From positions 14,802,829 through 14,866,828 of the forward strand of contig CM068540.1 of the NCBI GenBank assembly GCA_035048495.1: a DNA stretch of 64,000 bases, read 5' to 3'. The notes under the pieces are model-generated. The model saw only the letters and a list, made by a program, of their open reading frames with translations, did not search any database and was not told the origin of the DNA. This document shows positions 33,372 through 45,875 of the stretch, piece by piece (position 1 is the first letter of the stretch; every line of letters starts with the position of its first letter). This stretch comes from Euptelea pleiosperma. Taxonomy: Eukaryota; Streptophyta; Magnoliopsida; Ranunculales; Eupteleaceae. Both the position numbers and the translations under genes were made by a program.

Positions 33372-34112
33372 TTAAATATGACAAAACATTGACTCGTCTC
33401 CAGTCATGTGTCTAGAACAACCACTATCCAAATACCATTTGTTGTTTTCTAAAGCTTTGAAAGCAGAATGAATCATAAGACATTTTTTATCATCTTTTCT
33501 CACCCAAATGGTCTTATATTTAGAAGGTTTTGCTATTTGTTTGGGAAGAAATGAATTGTTCTTTCTTTTATCATTTTTGGACCATTGATTTTTAGCAATA
33601 TGACTATCAAACAAGGTTTTTCTTAATTTAGAAATTTTAGAAATTTCTCTCTTTAGTTCATTAGATTTCACGTATAACCCACTTAGCCTAGAGTTATGAT
33701 GACTAACTAATTCAGTTTGTTTGAACTTTGTTGTCATACATTTTCCTGTACGATATGTGGGTTTCACATTATTCTTATATGAACTAAGATGAGAATCAAA
33801 ATTCTTGAATTTAGCAATATCATTCTTGTTTATCAATTGATTTCTTAAGAACTTTTGGAACTCTTTTTCCAACACATTATTTTTCATTATAAGCAATTTC
33901 TTTTCTTCTTCCCACTGTCTTCTTTCATCAGTGAGTTCAATATTTGTCAATTCTAACGACACATTTTTACAATCTAGTTTCTCCATTTGTATGAATAAAA
34001 CTTTATTTTCTTTAATCAATCTCAGACTATCTAAATATATTTTTTCATAGGCTATATTCAAATAGTCCCCAGACAATGGAGATCTGGATGTATTATATTC
34101 TTCTCTTTGCAT
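33372..34112 (-). pseudogene. Copia gag C-terminal region and start of protease
   Basis: 246 codons from the ATG at 34112. The beginning is a charged coiled-coil region (YEKIYLDSLRLIKENKVLFI, then ERRQWEEEKKLL) typical of the C-terminal half of SIRE-type gag. It ends with the protease active site WYLDSGCSRHMTGD (Asp at about 229). The gag N-terminal domain and CCHC knuckle are absent: only 90 bases separate the primer site from this frame. The protease frame breaks at 33372. Confidence 0.85.
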
Positions 34113-34187
34113 TTTGACGATTTAATGAAAATTGACTGATTTCTCAGGAATCTAAATTCAAGTGATTAAACTTTAACTAAAAATACC

Positions 34188-34202
34188 CGCTCTAATACCA
34201 AT
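34188..34202 (-). other. Primer binding site of the copia element
   Basis: Minus strand 'attggtattagagcgg' right after the 5' LTR, close to the usual TGGTATCAGAGC complement of initiator Met tRNA. Confidence 0.85.
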
Positions 34203-35810
34203 TAAAATTTCACCGGTCTATTTTCTTTAACTCAATATACCTAGAAGGGGGGTTGATTAGATTTTTAAAATTAATTATACCTACATAGTTTTATTGAACG
34301 ATGGTAAGGGAATAAAATCGCATGCCTTAGTTGCTTGATAAAAGATTATCACAACCGACTCAAATTAAATTTACCTCCGTGGTATATTTTCTTTTCGTCG
34401 TTTGATCTAATTAGAATATATTGCAGAATACAAACAAACAATCACACTAGACAAGAGATTTTTACGTGGAAACCTTAGTCAAGGAAAAACCACGGGACTA
34501 CATCCAGACGGAAAGTATTATTAACTGAAAAGTTAAATGAAATAAAGGTTACCTACGTAGCACCGTTGCAAATACAGCTTCCAACCTTAGCCAAGGCCTA
34601 CTGTCGATGCGTCCACGTCCTCTGAATCAACGATACGAATCCACGTGCGCCCTTCCAGCCAAGAAGCCTTGTTCATTTATTCAGTTTGGTACATCCCAAA
34701 CCTACCGTTAATCGGCTCCTCCAATCTTAATTCTTAACACTCCCGCCTTTGCAGAAGGTGAAGGATTCAATACACCTTGAACCCTAAGTTGCTCAAATGG
34801 TGTTAAGTCACACTAGTACTCTTAGGCTACTAGGTCGAATATAAAAGTGGAAGACCTAAGCTGAGGAAATGATCAAGCTCTTAGCTTTGATCAAGAAGAG
34901 AACAAGCTCACAAGATGTGAATAGAAAACAAGCTTCTTGCTATTCGAATGAACACTCTAATAAATATAACATTTTCTTCTCTCTATTGAAGATTGAGTCA
35001 CTCTGTGTCTCTGTGTGTGTTTAGAGAAGACATAGAAGGGTTCTATTTATAGAATTCCAAGACCCTGAGTCGTATAGAACATGGGATAATGGAACCATGA
35101 ATTTTGGATATGAGAAAGATCAATTCTGTGCATGGTCCAATCGATTGAACACTGAGTCCAGTCGATTGGGCCATGTCCAATATATTGGAGATAAGTGTCC
35201 AATCGATTGGGCTCAATAAGATTTCTATTCCGAAGGCACCCACAGGTTCTCCAATCGATTTGACTTAGAAAAGTTTCTGTCTTGAAGACTCCAATCGATT
35301 TGACTCAGATAAGTTTCTATCTCGAAGACTCCAGTTGATTTCTCAGAATCTCCAATCGATTGGGCTAAATTAAGTTTCTGCCTCGTAGTTTTCAATCAAT
35401 TACACAGAGTCTTCAATCGATTGGGCTGTGTCCAATCGACTGGGAATAAGTGTCTAATCAATTGGACTATCCTATTAGTCAATTTTATTGACTTAGACTC
35501 AGGTCAGTCCAATGACTAAGTTTGACCATTATATTTTTGTTCATTTTAACCAACTCCTATGGCCACTAAGTCACTTACCTTCTTAATCAAGCGTACAAGA
35601 TCGTTAACTGACAAATCGACAATTACTCAGGTGACTCTTGTCGTTAACCATCTGATTCTTGCTGTCTCTATTTTTTAGTCTTCACGTAGTTGGCGAAGTA
35701 TGGGTACCACGACATCTTCACACTACACTAGTGCTCGTAGGAATAGTTACAAGACTGTTTTTATGTCAAATAGAATCTTTGCTAAATTGAATATGAAAAT
35801 ATTCTTTACA
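34203..35810 (-). repeat. 5' LTR of the copia element
   Basis: Partner of 27368-28982. Starts taaaatttcacc (first TG changed to TA) and ends attctttaca. The palindrome array at about 35130-35470 is shorter than in the partner because of deletions. Confidence 0.92.
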
Positions 35811-35815
35811 CCAAA
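35811..35815. other. Target-site duplication of the copia element (right)
   Basis: CCAAA, identical to 27363-27367. Confidence 0.85.
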
Positions 35816-37044
35816 TGAATCGGGAGGCATCTATGGTTAATTTTGATCTGTTGGTAAACGCATGGTGTACCCTTAGATGTACGCAAATATCCGCAACATG
35901 AGATTTTGATAGTTGAATGTTCGTAGAGTAAGAACGTACTTTTGATCATTTACTTTAAATCTTCATGGTTAAGCTTTGACTCTATCTTTAGTTGAGTTTG
36001 AATACTTTGGTTGTTTTTCTTCAGCTTTAAGTCTTTTTTGGGTTGATGAAGTCTATTTGATCTTCGATGCTTTAGTCTTTAACAAACTTCTAACTTAGCG
36101 ATATAATATATAAAAAAACTAAAAGTTCATGGGATTGGCAACCAAGACTTTTTACTGCCCAATCGATTGGACTTACATGAGAATAGTTTTTAAAACTCCA
36201 AAAGTGTTTTAATTGCTTTCTGACTCTTGTTATTTTCATAAGGTCTTTGTTTTACTATAAATTTAACCATTTAGGTTGAAAACTTAAGCTATCTAAGCCA
36301 ATCTAAAGTATAGAAAAAACTCTAGAGATCCAATAGCTTCTATTGTTGATTGAAGCTTCAGTTTTGCTCTTAGATGCTCAAGATCTTATGATTCAAAGTT
36401 CTATCCTTTGATCTTTAGTAAAGAAGAGTGTTGATTTCTTCATTGTTGAATCCCTATCTTCCATGAAAGATTAAACACATTGGTTTGTTTCATTACCTTT
36501 TTTATTAGTTGCCCCACCATATGAATTCGGTGTGAACTCGTGTGTGGATCTAGTTGGTTGTGATTCAATGTGCTTCCACATCGAATTTGAAATCAAATCC
36601 TAAATGCACTTTGTATGGTTCGGAGCGTGAAGATATAAGGCGACGTGATAAATTGGTGGCTGGAGCTTTTGTTGAGTTAGATTCAGTTGTGAATCGTAGT
36701 ATGGGTCACAATCTGTATCTCTATCTTCTATTAATGTTGTGAGTTTGACTGGACGTGGTCCTAAGGTTTTTTTAGTTGGGTTTTTCTTATAAAAATTGTG
36801 TACCTATTGCTTGATTGATTATATTGTGTTATTAGCTGAATAGATTTGTGAAAAATATATCTTTGATATATTTAAATTAAATCTGGTTAAACCAATCCAT
36901 TTGCATCTGCTTAAAATTACATACGATAGATCCAATATCATTGCTCGAATAGATTTGATTAGGTTGCTTAATTTTTAGTTGGTAATTAATTTGAATCGGA
37001 CATATTTACCCCCCTATAAGTCTTATGAATATCATTAACTTTCA
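35816..37044 (+). repeat. LTR remnant of a second SIRE-like copia element
   Basis: About 36180-36480 matches 52880-53165, and 36160-36180 holds a CCAATCGATTGGAC block. It ends 'actttca' just before a primer-site-like sequence. The left boundary is not visible; 35816-36100 continues the host DNA into which the full copia element inserted. Confidence 0.55.
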
Positions 37045-37770
37045 ATTAGTATCAAAGCGGGTCACTCTATTAGGTCTAACAACCTGAGTGTGATCCTACT
37101 CAATATATGAGTTAATGGATTTGTAGAGAGAGGGTGGTTCTATCACTCGTACATCTATGTTTGATAATAATAACTGTATAAGCTATTCTAAGAGTGAGGA
37201 TGAAGAAGACATCCATGTGGCTTTTAAAAAGCTGTATAAAGAGAGTATAAAATTGCGTAAAGTTAACAAAACTTTGAGTGAGAAACTAAAGTCTTTTGAA
37301 CAAGAGAACTCTATTCTTAAGGTTGAAATTGATCACAACATGACTTGTGCAAATCATCTAGAAGAAGAAAATATTACTATTTTAGATAAAAGCGAATTGT
37401 TGAAATTTGAATTTCACATATGTATAGAGAAAATAAAGTCTATCGAGAATGAGAACTTTTCCTTTAAGCTAGATGTTGCACACTCTGACTCTAGCTAAGC
37501 AGCTTGAAGAAGAGAAAGTTGACCTCCAAGACAAGATAAAATTCATTGAAATTGAACACCATAGTTCTCTACAGAAGAAGTCGCTTGAGCATGCTTTAGC
37601 TCATTTGAAAAAAGGACTTACCTTATGTTTCTCAAAGCACTGAGAAACTTTATAAGCTATTAGGTATGGGTAGATGGTATAGAGATAAGAGTTTTCATGC
37701 CCCTGATTTGGGAACTTGGATCCGACCCGAATGCCTAAAAAATGACCCGTTTACCCAAGATCTAGTGGTG
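37045..37770 (+). pseudogene. Primer site and gag remnant of the second SIRE-like element
   Basis: 'ttagtatcaaagcgggtcact' at 37047-37067 is a worn Met-tRNA primer site. A frame from 37157 to 37498 reads EEDIHVAFKKLYKESIKLRK and is coiled-coil-rich like the gag end at 33372-34112 on the other strand. After a frameshift the homology goes on (QLEEEKVDLQDKIKFIEIEH, then GMGRWYRDKSFHAP). Here too the N-terminal gag and knuckle are missing, and no pol follows. Confidence 0.7.
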
Positions 37771-38320
37771 CGATAAAATTAAAATGAAATAAAGTACTCA
37801 AAAATAATTTTTAAAAAACACCATAATTTATAATAGATTAAAACAAAAATATTTTGTAAAGGTATTTTGGCTAAAACTTTTGTTTGATAGGCTTTTTGAA
37901 TTAGCTTTTTAGAATTTAAACCAATATGCGTAAAATTTTAAAAAAAAAATTAATAAAAACTTATTTTTATTAATTCTTTACTATTTATAAATCATTTAAA
38001 CATATTTTGTGAATGCACTTTGCCCCAAAACATCATTTACTATTTTATTTTAACAATTTTTCACTTTCAACTGGCCCTATCGAGTTTTGTTGAAAAAAAA
38101 CAAAATTGGATTTATGGTAGAAACATAGGGGTCAGATTTTATATTTTATTAAAGACATAAATAATTAAACCAAAGTACGTAATCAACTAATTTGGGTTCA
38201 AAACATACCCATAAAGTCAAGAATAATAAATGTAACATAACCAAAATAATGAAAAAGTTAAGCATCTTCAATGAGCGCTTCAATATTCTTTGCTACACCG
38301 GTATTTAGTCAATCTTTTTT
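37771..38320. other. AT-rich spacer, nothing recognised
   Basis: No frame or repeat end recognised between the gag remnant and the long-LTR element. Confidence 0.4.
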
Positions 38321-40284
38321 CTATTTGATATTCGCTCAAAAGTGCTTATTTTAAGCAATTATCCTTTTAGCGTTATTGCATTCTCCTACGTTAAAATACT
38401 CTATTTATATACTTTTCTACGTAAGAGTCTCTTGTGTTGCGTAGAACACACTTTTCTGGACGAAATGGTATATTTGCATGCATTAAACACATTTTCGGAA
38501 GTCTAGACATATAGTCATTCTGATAAAGTCTCATTACGCGTTTCTTCTGTCGCAGGAGACAATTCTCGAGACTTGCGAGCCCACATCGATCAGGAAAGCC
38601 CATTATCAAAGCTTAAAGAGCCCACATGCTATGACTAAAAGATATGGGCCAACTATGGGCTGAATAGGAGGACCAAAAAGCCGGCCCAAAGAACGAAAAG
38701 AACAGGAGAGCCAATGACCAAGAGACGGACCAAAGCGTTTAAAGCCACATGAGTCAGCAAGGAATGATAGTCTACTCTACTGGAGAAGCGTGAGGATGGT
38801 CACAGTGAAGACCAGGGTTCCAGACCCTCTGCCAATACTTTTCTCCATTTTTTTTGATACTTTCTCTCTCATCTCTTCTTATTCTCTCTCTCTCTCTTCA
38901 TCTCTCGATCCTCGAATCTACTGACCTAACCCCAAAACTCCTACCCTTCGGCTCTATCTCATCTTCCTTAGCTTTCTGACCGTTGGATCTTCCATCGGAC
39001 CATTAAATCTTCAATCAAACCGTTGGATCTCTCTAGATCCGTCGATCTACCAATCTGGGTCCCAATCAAGTCACCATCCATCCGATCGCCATCAGACCAT
39101 CTGTCACATCATCTTGTGAGACAATGGACATCATAAATCCATGTGGGCCAGTAGCCGGGCCCATCATCATCGACCCGCTGTCCGACCAGTTAGTGGACCC
39201 CGTGAATTTCTAAAGAATTTTAATTAAATTTCAAAAAAATGGGGGGTCCACTAATTGAGGAGATTCCCCATAGAAAAGTAGATTTTTACTTAAAAAAAAA
39301 AAAAATTCAAAAATACCCTATTTCCATTAAAGGAAATAGGGAGCTTTATAAGAGGAGGGAGAAGGGTTCGTTCGAACCCTAATCCCCCTCCAATCTCTTC
39401 CATTCTCTCCCAAAAACTCTCTTGCCCCTTTTCCCCCTCTCTTGGCCGCTGTTTTCCTCCACTTCTCCTCCACCTTCGTCATCTTCTTCACCATTTTTCC
39501 ACCGGAGTTGCAGCCTGCAACTCCGGCCATCTCCAGCACTCCATCTCGTCCTCTCCACCTCGATTAGCGTCTTCACCAGCAAGTATCCTTGTCGGTGTTG
39601 CACCCTGCAACACCGGCCGGCAACTCCTTCAAAGACGCTAAATCCTCCCTTGCTGCTCTACCTAACTGCCATGCCGTTCTCCACCGTGCAACAACTCTAG
39701 CTGGCTGAACATCACCGCCCACAACCTTCATCTCGCCATTAAAATCGGCGAGCTTCGAGCTCTCTCACCAGTGGTCAGTTCTGCCTCCCAAAGAAACCAC
39801 CATCTTCTCCACGTGAAGGACTTGCTGCCTGCAACCCAACACCACGGCTTTGGAGGTCGTGCTTTGTTCCACTCTGGACTGTTTCTCCACCGACTTTCCA
39901 TTGCAACACCAGCAGGTCGTTAGCACATTGCTGGTTGTCTTCTATTGCAGGACAACACCCACGTTGTTGCTCCCTCCATTCTTCACCATAGCCATCTGCT
40001 ACTGCCCCCACAAACTTGTTGTGCACCACCGTCTGTCTAGCACCGCCATCCACCTCTACCAGCACTGCCTTGGCCATCATCTTCTCATCACGACTAGCAA
40101 CATACAGTTGCTGGCCTACCCTCCAATCACAGTGCATGACGGTCGACACCACCATTACTTTCTCCACGAATCGATCGTCCTAGATCTTCTTTTCCATGGT
40201 TGGACAGCTGCAACCACCATCATCTTGGTCGGCCATCTGAGTTGCAGGTCAACAACTTTCCAAGTTGTTGCCCTCACGACTCCA

Positions 40285-40854
40285 CGACCTTCCTCTTCGG
40301 GCATGCAACCGGATCCTTCATTCTCTTTGCCGAAGCACCACCGACGGCTGTTGGTAAGATTTTCTGTTTCTTCATCTCAATCTCTCTCTCTCTCTCTCTA
40401 TCTCACTCTCCCTTTCTCTCTCTAATTTCTCTCACTTAGTTCAATCTTTTTCTAGATTAATTTGTTTTTATTTGCTTCAGTAATGGGATCCAGGCATTGT
40501 AGACTTTAATTTGTTTGATGAATAAAAATTGATTTTGGCATGTTTGTTGATTTAGTTTACAGTTTTGATAAATCCTCTCTCTAGAAAATTTCCAAAATCA
40601 TGTTTAAAAAAAAAAAAAAAAAAATCACAAATCCACCACTCTCATCACTCCATAAATTTTTGGCATTTTTCTGGTAAAAATCCGTCATTTTATGTTTTTG
40701 ATTGCGTTAACTAAACCCGAGTGCGGATCGACATCCGACATACTTCCACCATGCAAAGCATAGCTTAATTTTGCAGGAAATCTCAGATCGAAATTACAAA
40801 TCTTGTTGGAATTAGGGTTTCCGTAACTAACGACGCGGGAAAAACCTATTTTTA
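40285..40854 (+). repeat. LTR 3' part, first copy (pairs with 41680-42237)
   Basis: 'gggcatgcaaccggatcc' through the CT microsatellite (about 40380-40400) to 'aaaaaccta'. The two copies differ at few positions, much less than the LTRs of other copies in the window, so this element is among the younger ones here. Confidence 0.9.
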
Positions 40855-41679
40855 AATGGCGCCGCTGTCGCTCGGGTTGACGGGAGTGCGAAAAAGGACG
40901 TAAAGACGGAATTGGAAAGTTGCTGAAGCGAAAAGCTGCTCAATTTGGCCAGCCCGACCTTTTCGGGAAACTTTCTATTTTTTGTTTTTGTTGATTTTTA
41001 GCAGTTTTTAAATTACTATTTTTAATGCCTCGGAAGGCCGAGTGCAATTTGTAATAATTTAGAAATTTTAACTGCTTTCCAAATAACTGCTAGATCTTGT
41101 TCTAGGGTTTTTTAGAAACCCTAGATTAAGTGGAAATTACCAAAAAAATTAAAAAAAAATTAAAATTCAAAAAAATTAGGGTTTTATATTCTGCAGATTT
41201 TTAGAAATCACCAATCAAGGATTTGCGATTTTTGGAAAGATTCCAAAATCTTGAAACTCTGCTTAATTAGGGTTTCCCCTCTTAGAAGTTTCCTCTTTAG
41301 AAGAATTTCTATCTTTAGAAATCTTCCGAATTTGAAAAAGTCTGCAAAAGGAAACACCCCAAATCTAACAGAATTTCAATTTTGGGAAATTTTCCAAAAT
41401 TGTAAGGGATCTCGCAATCATATCTTTCTTGGAAGATCTTCATAGTTCGGGAAACTTTCCAATCTAGGTATTTTCCATCTGAAAATTCCTAAATTTTAAC
41501 CCATCTCCAACTTGGAAATTAATTCAAAAACTTGCCTAAATCCAGTACTTGTTCTGTGAACCCTAAAAATGCAAAGATCTTCCAAATAGAATCCCGACTA
41601 CCTAGACCATGCGATCTAACTTTTCTGCAGGAACACGATCCAGTGTGGGTAGAGAGCGAAAGCTCAAAGAGGTGGAGTC

Positions 41680-42237
41680 GGGCATGCAACCGGATCCTCC
41701 ATTCTCTTTGCCGAAGCACCACCGACGACTGTTGGTAAGATTTTCTGTTTCTTCATCTCAATCTCTCTCTCTCTCTCTCTATCTCACTCTCCCTTTCTCT
41801 CTCTAATTTCTCTCACTTAGTTCAATCTTTCTCTAGATTAATTTGTTTTTATTTGCTTCAGTAATGGGATCCAGGCATTGTAGACTTTATTTTGTTTGAT
41901 GAATAAAAATTGATTTTGGCATGTTTGTTGATTTAGTTTACAGTTTTGATAAATCCTCTCTCTAGAAAATTCCCAAAATCATGTTTTAAAAAAAAAAAAA
42001 AAAAAAATCACAAATCCACCACTCTCATCACTCCATAAATTTTTGGCATTTTTCTGGTAAAAATCCGTCATTTTATGTTCTTGATTGCGTTAACTAAACC
42101 CGAGTGCGGATCGACATCCGACATACTTCCACCATGCAAAGCATAGCTTAATTTTGCAGGAAATCTCAGATCGAAATTACAAATCTTGTTGGAATTAGGG
42201 TTTCCGTAACCAACGATGCGGAAAAAACCTATTTTCA
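41680..42237 (+). repeat. LTR 3' part, second copy
   Basis: Nearly identical to 40285-40854, including the CT microsatellite and the poly-A run. It ends at the element's right target duplication. Confidence 0.9.
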
Positions 42238-42242
42238 CTATT

Positions 42243-42474
42243 CCCAAATAATCTGAAAAGTATTATTGGTTGAACCGTGAACTTATGAAAGCTCAATAAA
42301 ATTTAATCACTACATCATATTTTTGACAGTTCTATGAATCAATAGTTTATACGCGTAGTATAGGCATGGAACAAGAAGGACAAATATTTCCAAAATAAAC
42401 TATGATCCGAAATTAATATGTACATGCAACCAATAACCCACCATGGGTCTCCTTCTCTTTCCCACCCTGGGAAC
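42243..42474. other. Short spacer between two long-LTR elements
   Basis: Non-coding. 'tacatgcaaccaataaccca' near its end has a faint match at 45066-45090 on the far side of the next element. Confidence 0.4.
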
Positions 42475-42479
42475 AGCTC

Positions 42480-44948
42480 TGATATTTGCTCAAAAGTGCT
42501 TAATTATTTTAAGTCATTATCCTTTTAGCGTTGTCACATTTTCCTACGTAAAACTTCTTTTTTCGTCAATTTTTTCGCGTAAGAGTTTCTTCCATTGCGT
42601 GAACATGCTTTTTAGACGAAAATTGACTATTTGCATGAATTAAACGCATTTTCGGAAGTCTACATGCAAAGCCATTTTGATTAAGTCTCATTACGTATTT
42701 TTTCTATCACAGAAAACCCGATTGGACAAATTTGATGGATGCGGGCCTACAATTGATTGCCAGAGTCTAGGACCAAAGTTTATGATCTAACAAGCTAATG
42801 ATAAGAAGATACATACCAAATGTTGGGAGAGCTAGAGAGTCGGAAAAATCTGAGAGAAGACCAAGAGAGAAGGAGAGCCAAGCGCCTCGAAAAGAGACTA
42901 AGGAGATTAAAGCTCAATCAACCAACATCGGATAAAGACTTGTCTAGTTGATAAAGCTTGCAAAAGACCAAGTCAAAGATCAGGGTTCAAGACCCTCTGC
43001 TAGCATTTGCTCTTCATTTTTTTGTAATAATTTCTTTCTCATCTCTCTAAACCCTCATTCTCTCTCTACTCTCAAATCTCAATCATCTGATCCTCTCTAC
43101 CTTTGTAATCATTCAATCATACGGCCTCCCTTGGCCGATCTCCACCGTCCGATATCCATCCGAGCATCGTCATCCTAGTCTACCGTCTAATTGCCAGTAG
43201 ATCATCCATCATATCATCACCTACCATCTCAAGATCCGATGGTCATCTTTTTTTTCTTCTAGATCCTATGGTCACGACTACAATATTGACCTATGTGATC
43301 ATGATCCCTACAAAGATGGACAACCCATATTAAAGAGAGACTTGTTTTTACAAAAATGGAAAGGCAAATCAAAATTTGGAAAGTTTTGAAGATCAAGTTT
43401 TTTTTAGAAAATATTTTGGATGGTATTTTTAAAACGTATGAAGATTCTTCTTGGGATGAGGTGGCATTAAAGGGGAATTCATAGGATTATTCAAAAAGGG
43501 CAAGTTTTGGAATAAAAATATAGAGTTTCTAAAAAAACTTGAAACCGGGGGTTTCTCATGTAGAAACCCAGGGTTCTTATTATAAAAGGGGACCCACGTT
43601 TTCTAAAGAAGGATCATCTCTCCATTCTTGCATTCCAAAAACCTCTACCACGTTTTGAAAACCCTAAGCTCTATCCTCCATTCATTTGTCCAAGCGGTCC
43701 AACATTCTCTTCCTTCTCCAAAAACCAAGCCGTCTCCACCAAAAAAAAAGAAAAGGAGAGAAAGAAAAAAAGAAGAAGAAGAGGCCGTTGGCAGAGCATG
43801 CCTCCAGCCCACTTGCTGCCTCCATCTGCTGGTCTTCTTTGACCTGCAACTAAAGTCTCCCCCACCTCAGGCCACCATTCTCTTCAAGGCTATACCAACC
43901 GGACTTTGCAACTTGCAGACCGTCCATTCCCCATCACCTCCATGTCCCAAGTTGAACCTTCTCTTCAAGCGCACCACACCTGCCTGCAAGTGCTTCTCCC
44001 ATAAACACCACCGCCTCATCCTTCCATTCATGCTTTCAAACGTGGAAACCCCACTATCAACCATGTCTCATCTGCATCTCCACAAAGTGCACATTATCTC
44101 CTCAAGTCCAAGCTACAGCCCATCACCATTGATGCTTGTAGATCGCCTGCAACTCAAGGCACAACAACAACTCCCTCCTTGCCGGAATCAACACTACCCA
44201 TGGCCAACTCCATTGGTTTTCTCCATTGCTCCTCCGCACCTTATGCTCATCCTAAACAGCAAGGTTGCATCACCGTGCAACCACAAAAAAGACATGTAAC
44301 CTCACAAAAGACGTGTAGGCCGACAACCTTCTCCTGCACTTCCTCATCTCCACGGGCTACTCTTTTGCTGCCTTCCTTTTCACCGAGAATTGGTGAGGAA
44401 CTCCTCTTGCCATGGTAAGATTCATCTTTCTAAAAACTCTACATCTCTTCATTTCTCTTTCTAACTTATTCTCTACTAGTCTTCTAGTCATTTTATTGTT
44501 TGTTTGTTTTTTTAGGAATTTTTAATTCACAATCTCTATAATCTTCGGTTTATTTGAAATAAATTTGTCATCTTTAATTCAGTTTTATTATGTTTGGATT
44601 TTATCTAATGAATATTAATGTTCTTTTAAAAGCAATAGTTTAAGATATTCTCTCTTCTCATCACCTTCTTTTCATGTTCTTGAGTTATCTTTAAAGAAAA
44701 TTAAAAAATCGCGTTGGCAATCGAAAATGATGATTTCTTTTTAAAACACATCAATCCACCATTCTCACCTCAACCATCATTCTAGTAATTCTCACGTTAT
44801 TTTTGCTCATTATTGCACTAACCTTAACTCCGAGTGTGGATCGATATCCGACTTTCCACTGTGCAAAGAATTGACATATTTTGTAAAACTTTACAAATAT
44901 TGTTGAATCAAGGGTTTTCCATCCAACGACTGGAAAAACCTTGTTTCA
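42480..44948 (+). mobile_element. Solo LTR of the long-LTR family (2469 bp)
   Basis: TGATATTTGC...TTGTTTCA, flanked by AGCTC (42475-42479) and AACTC (44949-44953), a 4-of-5 match. It shares the order of blocks with the other copies: 'aagtgctta...ccttttagcg', a central TATA (tataaaagggg at 43581), a pyrimidine-rich 0.8 kb stretch, 'gagtgtggatcgatatccgac' and the 'ccaacgac.ggaaaaacc' end. The 223-codon frame at 43628-44299 lies in the pyrimidine-rich part and is not conserved in other copies. Confidence 0.8.
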
Positions 44949-44953
44949 AACTC

Positions 44954-45875
44954 AATAAAGAACTCTTCTGCAAGGGTTTAGGACTTTGCACCCAAAGGCT
45001 CTAGGCTTTTCTTGCTTAAACATTTCCAACCATTGAGATCAATCTCATACTTAAAAAATTTATGCAAATGCAACCAATCCAATATCCAATCATTTAATAG
45101 ATCTCCAAAATTCCAATAATATATCAAGAATAATCAGACCAAGATAATCATGCCATAATGCTATGTCAATGAAAAAAATAATAAGATCCAAGTACAATAC
45201 ATATACAAAGAGTATAACTAAAATTAATAATTGAAAAATCGTAGAAAAGTGTACTCACCTTAATTCTTATTTTCTCTTAGATTTGAGAGAGATGAAAATG
45301 TATAGTACATTTCTTTTGATTGTTGTCGAATGGAGTCCTTCTAGTATGTTATGTTTCAGGGTCTCATTAATGTTTTTGTCTTAAGCTTGAATGCAAACGA
45401 GTGAGGTGTTATACTCTTCTAGGGCTTCAAAGGTTCTTCAAGTTCTTATCTAATGGATGTGTGTTCTCCTCTTTCTCTAGTTCTGAACGATTTGGTTATA
45501 GAGAACTGTTTCTATTTTTAATAACTTCTCAAAATAAAATGGTAAGGCTTTAGTTATTTATTTATGTTATCAATTTTCATTGATAATTTATTTGAATTCA
45601 AAACTTACTTTCCTTCCTTAAAAAGAGATAATATTAGTGCCTTACCTTTTTTATTTGTATCAAAGATAATTTATATATGCAAGAGCAAATATTTAAATAG
45701 TTTTTTTATTTTTAAAGTTCAAGTCTTTAATTAGGGAAATAATTTTATTATTTTCAAAAAACTAAAAGTTATGAAGAATTTTAATTAAGGCAATTAAGGT
45801 ATAACCCAATGATATTAATTATTTTAATTTTTTCGTTTGTCGAAAATACCCTTCTAAATGTGAATTACTCTAATA
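44954..45875. other. AT-rich spacer, nothing recognised
   Basis: No reading frame or element end recognised. Confidence 0.4.

Larger units (their letters stand above)
27368..35810 (-). mobile_element. Ty1/copia LTR retrotransposon, SIRE-like, near full length but defective
   Basis: 8443 bp with LTRs of 1615 bp (27368-28982) and 1608 bp (34203-35810), a 5-bp CCAAA duplication, a Met-tRNA primer site, a polypurine tract, and pol in the copia order protease-integrase-reverse transcriptase-RNase H on the minus strand. Integrase and gag style resemble the SIRE/Maximus group (inference). The internal part is 5.2 kb, short for that group: the gag N-terminal half and zinc knuckle are missing, and 28998-30460 is non-coding. 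Stops and frameshifts separate all pol parts, so it cannot make its own proteins. The two LTRs differ at many positions and by small indels, so insertion is not recent. Confidence 0.92.
38326..42237 (+). mobile_element. Long-LTR retroelement: 5' LTR, primer site, leader and partial 3' LTR
   Basis: Starts TGATATTCGC, ends CTATTTTCA, flanked by CTATT at 38321-38325 and 42238-42242 (5-bp duplication). A complete LTR (38326-40854, 2529 bp) is followed by 'atggcgccgctgtcg' (from 40856), whose first eight bases TGGCGCCG match the tRNA-Asp primer site used by Ty3/gypsy elements of the Tat group. About 0.8 kb of leader follows, then 41680-42237 repeats the last 0.56 kb of the LTR (same as 40285-40854). 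No gag or pol. It therefore looks like an element that lost its whole coding part by internal recombination. A TATA-like tttataag lies at 39345 in the LTR. Confidence 0.85.

Noticed and set aside
39850..40425. 191-codon open frame in the long-LTR element
   Set aside because: It lies in the pyrimidine-rich LTR stretch. The matching region of the other copies has different frames and no shared peptide, and composition explains the lack of stops.
43628..44299. 223-codon open frame, longest plus-strand frame in its region
   Set aside because: Same LTR stretch as above, proline/serine-rich by composition, not conserved between copies.
42475..44953. 38326-42237 and 42480-44948 as the 5' and 3' LTRs of one element
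   Set aside because: Each has its own flanking duplication (CTATT versus AGCTC/AACTC), and the 242 bases between them contain no internal element sequence.
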